Below, one piece after another: positions 10,007-22,600 of a DNA stretch of 64,000 nucleotides. This stretch comes from Cymodocea nodosa (lineage: Eukaryota; Streptophyta; Magnoliopsida; Alismatales; Cymodoceaceae): positions 19,800,501-19,864,500 of the forward strand of contig CM072338.1 in NCBI GenBank assembly GCA_036874045.1, in the 5' to 3' direction. The notes under the pieces are model-generated. The model saw only the letters and a list, made by a program, of their open reading frames with translations, searched no databases and had not been told where the DNA came from. Every line of letters starts with the position of its first letter. Position 1 is the first letter of the stretch. Made by a program: the position numbers and the translations under genes.

Positions 10007-13000
10007 TCAAAGATCTGGAGTGCCATCTACATCACACTCTCGCTCCGGGCAATCCAATTTACCCCATCTAGCGTCTACCCTTTGACAAGGAAAAGTTGCC
10101 TTACCAAGGCTTTTCCAAAAGAAAAATAATTCCCACGTTTAAATCAATGGGCTTCCTCCAAAATAACACAAAACTGCAGGTAGATAGAACAATAGAAGCG
10201 TACCTTCTGTTGACTATATTGTGCATATGGCAAAGCCACTGAGAAAATTCAGCATGTGATCCCGCCTGAACTGGATTTGCCCTGCTTGAACATTTACAAG
10301 AATAAAATGCTTGAGATGTATGAGCTTTCCCATAGCGTGATCTACATTTTCATCAATGTTTGGAGGAAAATTTGCAATGCCAGAAATTTACAGCAATGAC
10401 GACAGCTACATTACACAAAAATCTCAAGTAGCTAGTTTCTATTTCACAGTATACTAGACTAACCCTGTATTATGGCAGTAGCAAATGGAAAAGCTACGCT
10501 AACAGTAAATATGTAATTGTAATTTCATATGCTGGCATATGTTAGTGCTACACAAATGCTACTAGGGCATAATTTGTTTCATATGACTCAAACCATGTAA
10601 CAAAGATATGAGCAAAAAATTTAATGAAATAAGTATGATGTTGTGCTATATATATATAAGAAGTGCTACTACTACTGAAAAAAAAATCGATCAGATGTTT
10701 GCTGAAGAGAAAAGTGTGAATGGCACTTACTTCAGTATCTCCCTGAAATGATGAGAGCATTCCTTACAAGGATAAACCCTAGAAATAATGGCCATCTGCG
10801 TAAATAAAGGGAAATATTAATTTCTTAAGGCAGGACTTTCTACAGTGGTCTAACTTTGAATATCAGAAGTAATCACATAAATACTGCAAGGGAAAATCAT
10901 CTAAAATAAATGGGAATAACGATAAAAATTTCACACCAACATTGCAACCCTCTGCTAGAAGGGGATGAATCCCCTATGATAGTGAGTGTGAGTGGCTGCA
11001 ATTTGTAGAGAGATCAGTTGTGATTAATCACAACCGATCTTATCCCTGCTGCAGATATTTATAAAAGCACACAGCCGAGGATGTGACCCAACAATTTCTA
11101 CCAACATAATAGAGGAAAAACTCATACACATTAAGGTCTATGAAATCTAAAGTCTGAAACCAAATATACATCCTTCAATTGACATTTTTAAAGAGCAGTC
11201 AAGTAGGGTACACTGGAAAGAGAATTCCTATGCATTTGGAAAAGATATTTTGTAATACGAATCTAGTATTGTATGAAAATATGTTAATATTTCTCAATAA
11301 TCATTACTAAATATATTATTTAGTTTAAAAAACTCCAGTTTGAATTAAAAGTGTTGAATGAAAAAAAAGTTGAGTTTTGTAATTTTTTTGAAACCATCAG
11401 CTTACTTTCATATGCTGAATTAAAATAACCTTCACCAAGCAAACTCTAAGAATCATTCAATTCCATTATTTTGCATTTAATTTGATACAGAAATCTTGTA
11501 AATAACAACATTCCACTAAAACTAGAAAGGGATCCCATTAGCAAACATTAATAGAAGAATGAACATTGTTTACTAAGTAATGGTTAAAATTCTAGACGGA
11601 TCACCCTTTATGACATGATCTTCTTGAGGAACATTATTAATAAATAGTTTTATGTTTTATAGTGAGTTTTCTTAGCACAATACTTATAATTTTATAGCGA
11701 CAAACATTACCTCAGAATTAAACGCTCACTTGGATGATCATTCATAATGATTCTTTACCATATATTCTATTAAGGCAAGAAGATTATAGATCCATGCATT
11801 TTGTATTTTTGAATTCTTATGTGCTAATCAATCATAGAATTAGTTCTGCCAATCTGATTAGAATTTTAAGCTCATAAACCATTTAATTAATATTCAGAGA
11901 GGTCAAAAAACTAGATTGGGCCGGGCACACATGATTTCCAACTAGAGATGCATAGGCATGCTTACCAGTTCTTTAACATCTCGTTTCTGTTGTCTGGTAG
12001 GCTGATCTGGAAACTGAAAATATTGGTACACGTGAAAAAAAATTAGGGGACTGCAGATAAATACAGTATGCTGAGCCAACACAACAAAAAGTTCCATATT
12101 GGATGGATTTTGTATTAACATGAGGATGATGGAAACATGATCATCAACCATCTTACTAAGAAGTTATTTACCTAGTAGTTGTGTACATACAAATTGGAGG
12201 ATAAAAACACATAATCATCAAGTGACTTCAAAAAAAAATACCCCTCCGACCTTTTTTAGTTATTTTCAAAACAAACATTGGAATATATGATTTTTCTAAC
12301 TTTTCTGATAATAAAGCAATATAAGCAATCTACCTTTTACATTCTAACCTTCACCTTGTTCACTGAATCACCTCACATTCTGACAACGTTAAATGTGATA
12401 CATACTCAAATTCACTGAATTCCATCAAATTCAGTTCTATGTTTATCTAAATAATGCGAAATACATCAACTTTCTTCTATCTCTTTTCAGTTCTATTTTT
12501 TACCCAAAAAAAAGAAGCAAAGAGAGCATATTCAACAGCTCCCCACCTCAACAATCAATAACATCATTATAGTTTGATCCAAGTGGTTCTTAAATATCCT
12601 TTTTTCCAAAATTAAGAAATCACCCAACTAATTATCAAATGCATTTACAACACACATGAAAAGAAAGTAGACACAAAAAGAACCAAACAGATAGTATTCT
12701 CATTCTTGAAAAAAGGCTAATTTTCTGTACGGATTGAATCAGCAAGCAATCAATCGTAAGTAGGGATGCTGAATTGGTGGATCAGTGGTGATTTTTTGAT
12801 GATTGCTGGAAGGAAGAACAAGATTGGCCACATTTCGAATGGTGGCTGACTCTCCACAACTCAGCAAGCTGAGCTACACTTTGACAACAACAAAATGCCC
12901 TCTTTATTACATTTCAACTACATCGGATCTCATAGGAGCTGATTATTACAACCCAACTGCCTTCACCATTAAGGTCATTGCTACAGCAATACCTTCCCCC

Positions 13001-16000
13001 TTTAAAGGGTCTTGCCCTCAAGGTCTAGCTGAGGAAATTTCTTGAGCAAATCTGGCAGGTCTTCCCAAGTAGCTGATGCTTTATCCACTCCTTTCCAGTG
13101 CACCAAAATTTCTGTAATCACATGGTTCTCCTTTTTCTTCATCTGCACATGCAAAATCTCCACAGGAGCTTGATTGACAATTGAATAATGTACTGGGATC
13201 TCCATAGTGATCACTTCAGTAATTGGTCCAACTCTCTTGTGCAACTGTGAAACATGGAAGCACACTCAAGATCCTTTTGGTGGCTCCAGCTTATAAGCCA
13301 CTTTCCCCATCCGAGCAATAATTTTGAAAGGCCCATGGAAACAAGTAGCTAGTTTTTGACAGCTCCTCATCTATATGATTGCAATTTTAGATTGACCCAA
13401 TCCCTACTTTAAATTATACTTTCTGACAATGTTTATCTGCCTGTGTCTTCATCCTTTGTTGTACTCCTTGGAGATTTGTCTTCGGTATAGATAAAATCAA
13501 ATCTCTACTCCTTAATTGCTTATCCATTTTTGCCACCTGTGTAGTATCTGGAATATATGTGAGATGTTGGAGGACGGCCATATAGACTTGAATGGGGTAC
13601 TACCAGTGGACGTATCTGTGATGCGTGTGTCTTCCATCAAGTATATGTATGTGTCTTTGTATATAATTGTATTTCTTTGATAATTTGTATAAAGGTAAAC
13701 TTGTTTTTTGTGTATCACCAACCGTTGCCCCTATATATGTAAGGGGTCATCCACGTCCAAAGGATGTCATGTCAAACCATCCCTTGATTTTGTTCTCCCC
13801 CTTCTTTGTACCAACAACCATACAACAAGGAATCACGATAGATTGATCACCTGTGGACGTACCCGTGTTGGGGAATCACATAAATTTGTTGTTCTTCGAA
13901 TTCTCCACTCGCAATCCTCTCTTCCACGCAGATCTCTTCTCCACGCCACTCCTAAATGCTCTACATTTGTTTGATCTTTCCACACAACAATATCTGTGAA
14001 TGTATTATACCATAGCTCCACCCATGGTAGCCAATTGGCCCAAGTCTGTGGTTGCTGGAATGAAAAGCACCATAGACAGGCATATTAAGTTTGATTTACT
14101 CTTCGTCTGTCCATCACTCTAAAGGTGATAAATAGTACTCATACACAATTTTCTGCCTTGTAGTTTCATTAATTGCTGCCAAAAAATGATTTGTAAAGAT
14201 GGTGTTCCCGTCACAGACTATTGATTTTGGTATGACATGTAACTTGAGCACTATTTTCACAAAGATTAAGGCTACATCTTTGGCAGTAGAAAGGTGTTTC
14301 ATGGCTGCAAAATGAGAATACTTGCAAATCAGTCCACCACACCTAGGATAACTGATTTCCCATTAGATGGAGGCAAACCATCAATGAAATCCATACTAAT
14401 ATTTGTCCAAAACCTGGTAGGTCATGCCAAGGGCTGCAATAACCCTGCTGGTGACTGATTATCAAATTTATTTCTTTGACAAATGTCACATTCCCTTGTG
14501 AACTTCTTAACATCTCCCTGACATCCCTTCCAATATACATTAGGTTTCATTCTTTGACTTGTCCTCTCATAGCTTGAATGCCCTTCTCTTGGTGTGTTAT
14601 GAAACTCTTCTAACATTGTTCTTCAGAGGTCAATGTCATCGGCAATGAACAACCTCCCCTTATAGAATATCAAGCCATCCACCATGATATACTTGTCACT
14701 ATTCAGCCTTCCATCCTACCATGCTCTCTGTAGTTCCTGATATTTCTCTGAAGTTTGGCAGAAATTCTTAACTTTGTTGAAGTTTGGTAGAAATTCTTAA
14801 CTTTGTCGAGCCATTCTGGAACTACAATGGTGATTGCTTCCACTCTTGCCCCAGTAACATCTCCCTGTCCACACCTAGACAAAGCATCAGTTGCATGGTT
14901 TTTGTTTCCAGGCTTACTTTTGATTTTATTGTCTAACCCCACCAACTTGGATAGCCACTTCTCTTGTGCCAATGTTCAATTTGCTGATGCTCTAAATATT
15001 TGAAACTTCGTTGGTTAGTTTGTATAGAAAATGGTCATCCCACCATCAACAATTACCATTACTTGCTCATTTCTGTAATAATAGCCAACATTTCCTTCTC
15101 ATGTATAGGTAGATATTGTTGCCTTTTCTTGTAAGATTTGTTTATATATGCCATGGGATGGTTTTCTTGCAACAAGATAGCCCCTATCCCTAACCCTGAG
15201 GCGTCACATTCCATTCCAAAGGGCTTAGTTAAATCAGAAATTAACACTGATGCAGAAATAAGTTCTGTTTTCAGTTCTTCAAATCAATTATTGACATAGG
15301 GTATTTGTCTTTAACTCTATTTTGATTCAATTCATGATAGTCTATACATAACCTCCCTCCATCTTTTTTTTGACTAAAAGTATTGGAGAGGAAAATCCAC
15401 AGATACACTGTTTTGCGAGCTCCTTTGAAAGGAAATCTTCCACTTGTTTTTTCAATCTCCCTCCTCTAGAAGTAGGCGTGTCTATAGGGTTTTACTGTTG
15501 TAGGCTTGCTAGGATCTTTAAGCTTGGTATGATGGCCAAACTCTCGAGCACAAGGAAGTCCTTGAGGCTCTTGAAAAATGGCAGCATATTTGTCAGCTTT
15601 GCTCTCCAATTCCTTGGCAAGTGCTGTGCCGGAGATGCTTCTGGTGCCTCCCTAAATTTCCTCAGCATTAGTCAAATGTAACTCGTCTAGGGTTTTTCTC
15701 TCACTTGCACCCCATTGTAATTGAATTCACAGGTCATCAGCTCAAAGTTTAACACCACATCTCCCCTTGTTTACAACCATTGCACCCCAATGATCATCAC
15801 TACTCCCAAAAGTGACAACATATATGTTCAGAGTAATTTTCAACCCTTCAATGTTGATCCCCAGATTAGAACAAAGGCAATCACACTTAACAAAAACTCC
15901 CTAGAGGCTAACATGACCCATAGGGCTTTTTTTGCATTCAACTTCAGCTTCATTGCCTGCCTCACTAGTTGCTCACTAACAAAATTGTCAGTACTCACTA

Positions 16001-18082
16001 GGTCTACCAAAACTGTAATACACTTTCCTCAACACTTCCCTTCCAATCAAATTGTATCAAGGTGGTTAACACCAGCCAAAGCATGTAAAGATATTTTAGG
16101 CAACTATTCAGTGCTTGCAGCCCCTTCTTCTTCACTATCCTTCTTGTCTTCTGTCGTTGACCCCTGAATCACAAACAAATGCTTATTCTTGCATTTGTGC
16201 CCCTTATGGAACTTTTCAAGTTTTCATCACACCAGAATCATAAGCCTAATTCTCTCTTTTGTTCTTTAGCTGGAGTTAATTTGGTGAACTGAATTTCTTT
16301 ATCCCTGCCTTGTGAGCTCCCACTGACTTTGGAACTAGCATGTTCCCACTTCTCGGAAACATTTGTAGTAGCTACACTATATGTTCTCTTCTGTCATAAC
16401 TATCGGATCTCCCATTTCCTCCATAGCCTAAATTTTTCTTCTCCTATAATCTAGATTCTTGAAATTTGGCCAGCAATATTGGCATAGTAAAAATTGCAGG
16501 CTGGAAGCACTTGACAGCAATATAATCCTTAAGGCCTCCTATGAAGCAAGATGCTTGAGTAGATTCATCTAATCCAGAAACTCTTGTGGATAGAGCATTG
16601 AATTCATTGAGGTACTCAGCCACCAAGCCCCTTAATTGCAATTTAAACGGCTCTTCCTTGTAGTCCAACAGACTATCACCAAATCTAGCTACTAGCCCTT
16701 CCAGAAAATCCCCCCATGACAATTTCTCCCAAGTCCCAACTCCTTTTGAAGAACCTGAAGCAGTTGCCACAACTCCCCTAATGTTTATTGAAGCTACAGT
16801 TGCTCATTTCCCCATATCAATATGGTGACACACCATTCCCCATCAAACAATGGAAAATCTAGCTTAAATTTTTTTAATTTGTTACCCAATAATGATGTTG
16901 ATGCCAATGACTATCCAATTCCCCTGTCACCATTCTGCACCCTAACAGCACTGTTGAATTCATCATCAACCTTGAGTTCCAGAGCATCCAATCTCATCTT
17001 CATCTTTCGCAAACAGTCTAGTACTTGCTACTCCATGCTCCTCACAACTCTAGATGAAGCAATTGCCAACACCTCAGTCAAATCTGGTTCTGATACCTTA
17101 ATTGTAACAATCAAGCTGGCAAGTAATCAAACTAAGAAGTAGGGATGCTGAATTGGTCTATCTAGGGAGATGAAGGGCTGAGATTGCTTGTCAATCACAT
17201 TCCTCACCCAACAGGCAACTACAACCCCTTGACAAAAATAAGGTCTGAAAATCAGGAATATCCTATCCATGTATGGAAGGTGATTTTATAGAAGATTGCT
17301 AGAAGGAAAAACAAGATTGACCACATTTTTGAAAGGTGTGTGACTCTCCACAACTCAGCAAGCTCAGCTACATTTTGACAACAGCAGAATGCCCTCTTCT
17401 AGTCCATCCTTTTATTACATTTCAACTAGAGCAGGTCCCACAGGACCTGATTATTACAACCCACCTAGCTCGACCGGTTAAGGTCGCTACAATAACACTT
17501 TTCGAGGTAAAACAAATTTCAAGGCAAACCAACTACAATAGCACGATTAATTATGGATGGTACTCATAGCTTTCATCAGAGTTCGAATCTTGGTGAATAC
17601 AAAACGACCATTTTCAACAGAAACAAATATCCAGGCAAACAAACACCTGTGCCGCAATAGCATGGAGCAAAGTCCAGGTAGCTCTTCCCAGCACTTCCTT
17701 GGACAAAGGAACCGTTGTCTTTTCCTGCGCAACAAAAACCGACCAACTCGTCATCCATAAGCCAAAACAACTGCAGCATTTTCCTTATAAGAAACCGACC
17801 AAAAAAAAACGAAGAAAAACCGGGAGGGAGGAAAGCAAGCCTTACCTCAACAGAGGTTGGGACGGTGCCCGGGGCCGCATACGATTGCTGCGGTGAGAGA
17901 CTAGCGGTGGAGGAATCGGTAGACCGGGAGGCTAGAACGACGGGAGGAGAGGATGAGGCAGTTGCGGCGAGATTGTGTGGGGATCTTTGGAGGGGGAAGA
18001 GATGGGAGAGGTGGATCTGCAAGGACTTGGCGAGAGACTCGTATCCGTCGAGGACGAACTGGAGCGGGCTCGTCTGTGGCAT
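10007..18082 (-). CDS. ERV1: FAD-linked sulfhydryl oxidase ERV1
   Basis: Exons (minus strand): 18082-17846, 17697-17647, 12013-11966, 10795-10731, 10281-10204, 10109-10007. They total 582 bases, or 193 residues, close to Arabidopsis Erv1 (about 190). Landmarks are LGRATWTLLHAIAAQ, PTRQQKRDVKEL, the redox-active YPCKEC (Cys122 and Cys125), FSQWLCHMHNIVNR for FAD binding, FPCQRVDARWG, and a C-terminal CPEREC (Cys180, Cys185), the plant-type CX4C shuttle pair. The enzyme forms disulfides in imported intermembrane-space proteins with MIA40 and passes electrons to cytochrome c (family knowledge). I chose the Met at 18082 because LDGYESLAKSLQIHLSHL aligns with other plant N-termini; an in-frame Met at 18157 would add 25 residues. 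Intron 2 (12014-17646) holds a decayed Ty3/gypsy element. Confidence 0.93.
12726..12985 (-). repeat. 3' LTR of the gypsy element
   Basis: It shares long blocks with 17103-17491, including GTAGGGATGCTGAATTGGT, GACTCTCCACAACTCAGCAA and TGATTATTACAACCCA. On the minus strand it starts TGTAGC and ends GTACA, giving TG...CA termini. A purine-rich tract (12991-13003) lies just upstream in element orientation. The left boundary is approximate. Confidence 0.7.
12991..13003 (-). other. Polypurine tract of the gypsy element
   Basis: On the minus strand this reads AAAGGGGGAAGGT and sits five bases before the TG start of the 3' LTR. That is the expected place for the plus-strand primer of an LTR retrotransposon. 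Confidence 0.6.
13002..15400 (-). pseudogene. Degenerate pol polyprotein remnant (RT, RNase H, integrase, chromodomain)
   Basis: Visible pieces, in minus-strand order: an RT start (VKKKDGGRLCIDYHELN, about 15310-15390); RNase H (MECDASGLGIGAILLQENHP, near 15150-15230, then KNHATDALSRCG near 14880); the integrase HHCC finger (FHNTPREGH...CDICQRNK, 14422-14616); integrase core pieces (VIPKSIVCDGNTIF, near 14200); and a C-terminal chromodomain (ILVHWKGVDKASATWEDLP, 13060-13160). The RT segment runs directly into the RT/RNase H connection, so the YxDD catalytic region is missing. Frameshifts and stops separate the pieces. Confidence 0.85.
13622..13990 (+). mobile_element. Nested insertion, copia-type solo-LTR-like, 369 bp
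   Basis: The segment interrupts the integrase remnant and is flanked by an identical nine-base sequence, TATCTGTGA, at 13613-13621 and 13991-13999. Inside, the block TGTGGACGTACCCGTGTTGG followed by AATCACATAAATTTG resembles the 3' half of plant Ty1/copia LTRs. No internal coding region is present. Nine bases is longer than the usual five-base LTR duplication, so the class call is tentative. Confidence 0.6.
16444..16770 (-). pseudogene. gag (retrotransposon capsid) remnant
   Basis: An open 108-codon stretch contains WEKLSWGDFLEGLVARFG, a leucine/glutamate-rich middle (LRGLVAEYLNEFNALSTRV) and SCFIGGLKDYI. These are the typical capsid motifs of plant Ty3/gypsy gag. The upstream N-terminus and the downstream zinc knuckle are broken or absent. 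It lies between the primer binding site and the pol remnant in the expected order. Confidence 0.8.
17086..17097 (-). other. Primer binding site, initiator-Met tRNA type
   Basis: On the minus strand this reads GGTATCAGAACC, one mismatch from the common plant GGTATCAGAGCC priming site. It lies five bases inside the 5' LTR end. The element orientation therefore agrees with the order of its coding remnants. Confidence 0.65.
17103..17491 (-). repeat. 5' LTR of the gypsy element
   Basis: This 389-base repeat starts TGTAGC and ends TTGTTACA on the minus strand. It matches 12726-12985 over most of its length, but with many substitutions and a block of about 130 bases absent from the other copy, which implies an old insertion. 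Its right edge lies 155 bases from ERV1 exon 2. Confidence 0.7.
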
Positions 18083-18169
18083 CGGTGGGGGTGGGACGGG
18101 GGAAGCGAGCGAGAAACGAGCGAAGAAGTTTCCCTGTGGGCTCCTGGCGGTGAACAACTGAAACCGTTT

Positions 18170-18186
18170 GGAATATATATATATAC
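18170..18186 (-). promoter_or_regulatory. TATA-like box of ERV1
   Basis: An alternating TA run lies about 90-100 bases upstream of the chosen ERV1 start codon on the minus strand. It is positioned plausibly for a TATA box with a 5' UTR of some 60 bases. A simple TA repeat is an alternative explanation. Confidence 0.35.
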
Positions 18187-19532
18187 AGATATGGCGATGG
18201 CGTTCCTTAAATAAAATTCCCTTTTGTGCAATCTCACATGAGATTTTATTTATTTATGTACGACTGGTTATGGTCCTTATTTTCTTGCTTTCAGGGACGT
18301 CATGCATGTATCTATGGACTGTGAAAGATGTAATTCAATGGGTAAACAGATAACAGGAGCTCCTGCTTAAAATTCAGTAACCGTCATGGGTGATCTTATT
18401 ATCTAATTGGAATTTGTGCACGCACATTCGAACATCACCACCGTCCTTGTCTCCTCGTCTCAGCGGTGAAATTTGAAAATGAAATTTCAAAAATTTGATT
18501 GCTTATAATTGAAGCACCACCACCCCTCAATTTCGGTCACGTTCCTCAGAGCTCTAGTTTTTTTTTTTTTTTTCTCCCTGTTTTGTTTTTTAAATCGAAA
18601 AAAAAAACATAATAACAATTTTGCTTTAATACAATTTTCTAAACTTTTTTATTACCTTTTTTTTAAAAAAAAACATTACCACAAAAAGCAGCACTGCGGT
18701 GAGATGGAGAGCGAAAGGGCTCGAGGACACTGTTTTTATTTATTTATTTATTATAATATGGGTGAAGGTTACTGTTAAACAATGGCGATCCTGAATTTTT
18801 CGGAAAATTCCTTATAAAATAGCTTTAATTTTATTACTAATTTACAATCGGAAGATTTTTTTTTTTTTTCACAAATAGAAGATATTGACAAGTACATATA
18901 TATTTTTTAACTGAAGTCTAAGGGGCCGTTTCGGCAGGGCAAGAGCCCGTGGTTTTAAAATAGATTAAATATTTTATCCAAACAGAAGATATTTCTATTG
19001 GTTTAATATAATATACAAGTTAAAGTTCCATTGCCGAAGACGTGAAGGACGCAAAACGCCTTTCGGATTAAATAAGTTAAAGTTCTTCTTTTGTCAGATT
19101 AGTCATTTGAAATGAATTCTTTGACATTGTAACAGATAATATTATTTGGGTATGAGATAGATAATTTACGTTGATAATATAAAACCTGATGTTGTAAGTG
19201 TGGTAAAATTGTTACGAACATTTTAATATAAGATCAGATGATTTAACATACACAGTGGTACACGAGACATCGACGTAAAAAATGTGATAAAATTATTTAA
19301 TTATGCGATCAAATAGTTTAATATGAGTAGTGGAAAATCGATATAGGTTTGACATGGAATAGAGGCACTCCATCGCTAAATCTATCTTTTCAGCTCTTAA
19401 ACCGTAAAAAAAGATATAAAAGTTAACATGTCATTTAAGTATAATTAAAATTAAAAAGAAATAGTCATATACCGACGACATGGAGGAACGTTGCAGGCAT
19501 GAGAGCGCGGGTAGCGAAGGGAATCGCGCCAC
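18187..19532. other. Divergent spacer between ERV1 and P5CR
   Basis: The spacer separates two divergently transcribed genes. It contains homopolymer-rich stretches (a T run near 18559, A/T runs at 18590-18680 and 18850) and a TTTATTTATTTATT microsatellite near 18735. A GGGGCCGTTTCGG block at 18921 resembles the terminus of a small DNA transposon, but no partner end was found. No gene is apparent. Confidence 0.5.
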
Positions 19533-19541
19533 CTATTTAAA
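19532..19541 (+). promoter_or_regulatory. TATA-like box of P5CR
   Basis: CTATTTAAAT lies about 95 bases upstream of the P5CR start codon, where the sequence shifts abruptly to GC-rich. It is the only TATA-like element close to the start. Confidence 0.45.
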
Positions 19542-19632
19542 TGCATCGTCGCCACGCACCACTCGTCTCGACGGTGACATCCATTTCTGCTCCATCTCTC
19601 TCGAACGAGCCGGTGGATCGTGACGGTGCAAG

Positions 19633-22600
19633 ATGACGGCGAAGCCGTTGCTGCAGGGGTACAAGCTGGGGTTCATCGGTGCCGGGAAGATGGCGGAGAA
19701 CATCGCCAGGGGCGTCGTCGGGTCGGGCGTCCTGCCGGCCTCCAGTATCCGCACGTCCCTCTTTGAAGAGGAGAGGAGGAACGCCTTCACGTCCTTGGGA
19801 GTTCAGATCGACGACACCAACGGCCAGGTACTTGACCGACCGAGGCAATTGGCACTGAGTCCTGGTGTGATCCTCACTTATTTTTCTGTTCGAGAGATTT
19901 GAAGTTTTTTTGTCCGTAATGTGCGGCGTTTGGTTCGCTGTTGTACAGGTCGTTGACCGAACTAACATCGTTCTGCTCTCAGTGAAGCCTCAGATTGGTA
20001 CGATGTCACCTGTCTCTTGTGATTTTAGAATTTTCAACTGGTATCTTTTTCTGGTTTAGGTTACTGCTCTTTTTTTCCCTGGTCGAGGTTGAAGAGACTT
20101 TTTTGGTTATTTCTTTTCTTGCTCTGATCTTGCAACTTTTGTCTTTCATTTTGTTCTTGTAGATGTTGTAGGTGCTCTACTTTTGCATCTCTTGTAGTGA
20201 TTTATATTACACCCTTATGCATGTTATCATTGAAATTGATGGGCATCCGTCTCTAGTTTCCAATTGACATTTGTATATCTGTGCTCATTTTCAAGATTAT
20301 TAATAGATATGGTGTGGCCTGTGGTGGTAACAATCATAATCTTATATTTCTCATCACCCCTAAATTGTTCTGTCTTTTTTCTGAATTATTTATTCATTCT
20401 GATACAATTTCATGCTGCAGTCAAGCCGGTACTTTTGGAGCTGAAACCATATCTCACTGATGACAAAATTTTGGTCTCTATTGCTGCTGGAATTAAGTTG
20501 AAAGACTTGCAGGTTTGTGTCTTTTTTTTTTGTATAATTTTTTACCTTCGTATCTTTCATTGTCTTTGTTTGGATCACTGTTATCCTAGGCTGATATTGA
20601 GGTAATCACTCAAATTAAGTTCACAAGCAATTGTATTAGATCAGGCAATTTGATTAATTATTCCCATGTGAAATAGTTCTGTACCAAAATTTGAATCCTT
20701 AAATCTCGACAGTACCCATGCATGGCATCTTTGAAAGAAGGAAAAGTTCCTTAGCCCACCAGCCTAGTGTGAGATGCCAATAAGCAAATATCAAAACTGG
20801 AACAAAATGCCAGGCACTAGTTGGTGAGGGCCTGTTACCGTCTTTTGTTTCTCCAAAAACTATGACTTGCCCATTCCAATACAAGGAAGATGTCTGTCAG
20901 ACACCTGACTCCCAGCAGTAGGTTTACACATCCACTATGTTGATATGCAAAGTGCAGGTGGTGATGATGATCACCTCGAATATGCATGCACACAAGAGCT
21001 TGATGGGTACCTCTGGATTGACCATCTTTCATTAGTCATTGCTAAAAATAATATGACTTCATTCTTGTTTCTTCTCATGCAGTTGTATAGAAGATATTTT
21101 TTGTGGCTTCATCCTAGTTCAAAAAACAAAGATATATCAAGCACACTACCTTTATCTTATAAATTTCAATCCAGTTCTTTGTATTTTCCTTTGTGTAGGA
21201 AATATCTGGTCATGGTCGATTCATCAGAGTTATGCCAAATACCCCCTCAGCTGTTGGTCAAGCAGCATCAGGTATACAAGTAAAATAAAATGTGGGATTT
21301 ATATAGGATGTTTCTATCACATTCACACCTTTCTTATGTACCAATCAAATCAATTAGTTGATCTGTTTGGCATTCATGCTAGAATTTTCTTCTCTTGAAA
21401 CTTTCTTTTTGGAATTTTTTTTGGGTGTTTAAATTATGCAATTGAAATAACTTGTTGAAATGAACAATTTTCTTGATGTTCCTCATTGTTTTTTGTTATA
21501 ATTTATTGGTACTTGGCAAGTAAGGGGGCATTGATATGTAAACATTTCACGTGTCAACTCCAGACTTTCAAAAGATGATTTGGTATGTCATTATCCTGAT
21601 AGATGGCAACATGGCATTTTAATTGTTCACACTTTCACTTTTCTATTCAATTCTTTGGTTGAATGCTTACGCTAACCATTTCATTTTTTACCTTGGTTTT
21701 CATATTGAACTAAACGATGATCTGTTAATATCTAAATTATGAGAGATTAATACCCAAATACTGAAAAAATCACACAGTGGAGAAGGTTTTTCTTCTTCTC
21801 ATAGAAAGGCTTGCAATATACTGTTTGAATTAATTCTCTTGGATATGTGAGATGTGATGCTAAATTGTTGATGGATTAATTTATTGCTTGTATGTACTTG
21901 AACTTGCTTCAGAAAAAAAAGGGGCAGCTTTTGTACCATTGCCTTTCATCTCACACAAAAAATAACCTACTGTAATGTTTTCCTATATTCTTAAAACATG
22001 ATAAGGCAAAAATATCTGTGTAGGCACCTACAACAAATTTTTCCTATAGGTGACCACATTTTTTTACATATTTTATTTTTAAAAATAAAAAATTATATAG
22101 ATAATCAATAGTATAATTTTCTAGAGATTAAAATTTGAACTTAATCCAGATTCTACTCATTGAGATTATTCGATTTGAAAATCAATGGTTGAAAATAAGC
22201 AGAAATTGACCAATTTTATTCAAGAGTATATGATTTGTATGTGTGCAGTTATGTGTTTGGGTGAAAAGGCAACTGAACGTGATGGAGAACTTGTGGCCGC
22301 AATATTTAAAGCGGTTGGCAAAATATGGACGATTGAAGAAAAATATTTTGATGCTGTGACTGGCTTAAGGTACACCACTTATGATAGTTATTTATATAGT
22401 AGAAGTATGAACAATGTGGGTTTATGTTCTCCTAGTGATTAAAATCTATCTCAGCATAAATGTTTCCCTTTACATTTGCAGTGGAAGTGGTCCAGCATAC
22501 ATTTACATGGCGGTAGAGGCCATGGCTGATGGTGGAGTAGTTGCTGGTCTTCCTCGGGATGTTGCTCTCAATCTAGCCTCTCAGACAGTAAGTATATATA

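Larger units (their letters stand above)
12726..17491 (-). mobile_element. Decayed Ty3/gypsy LTR retrotransposon (chromovirus-like)
   Basis: This element lies wholly in ERV1 intron 2, in the same orientation as the gene. From right to left it has a 5' LTR, a primer binding site, a gag remnant, a truncated reverse transcriptase, RNase H, an integrase HHCC finger, an integrase core, an integrase C-terminus, a chromodomain, a polypurine tract and a 3' LTR. All frames carry stops and frameshifts, and the reverse transcriptase catalytic core is deleted, so it is immobile by itself. The 3' LTR lacks roughly 130 bases present in the 5' LTR. No convincing target-site duplication was seen around the outer ends. 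Confidence 0.85.

Noticed and set aside
17547-17735. Frame opposite or offset over ERV1 exon 2 and its flank
   Set aside because: It overlaps the short conserved exon LGRATWTLLHAIAAQ in another frame; only the ERV1 frame is conserved.
18921-19080. GGGGCCGTTTCGG block as a DNA-transposon terminus
   Set aside because: No matching inverted end or target duplication was found in the surrounding sequence.
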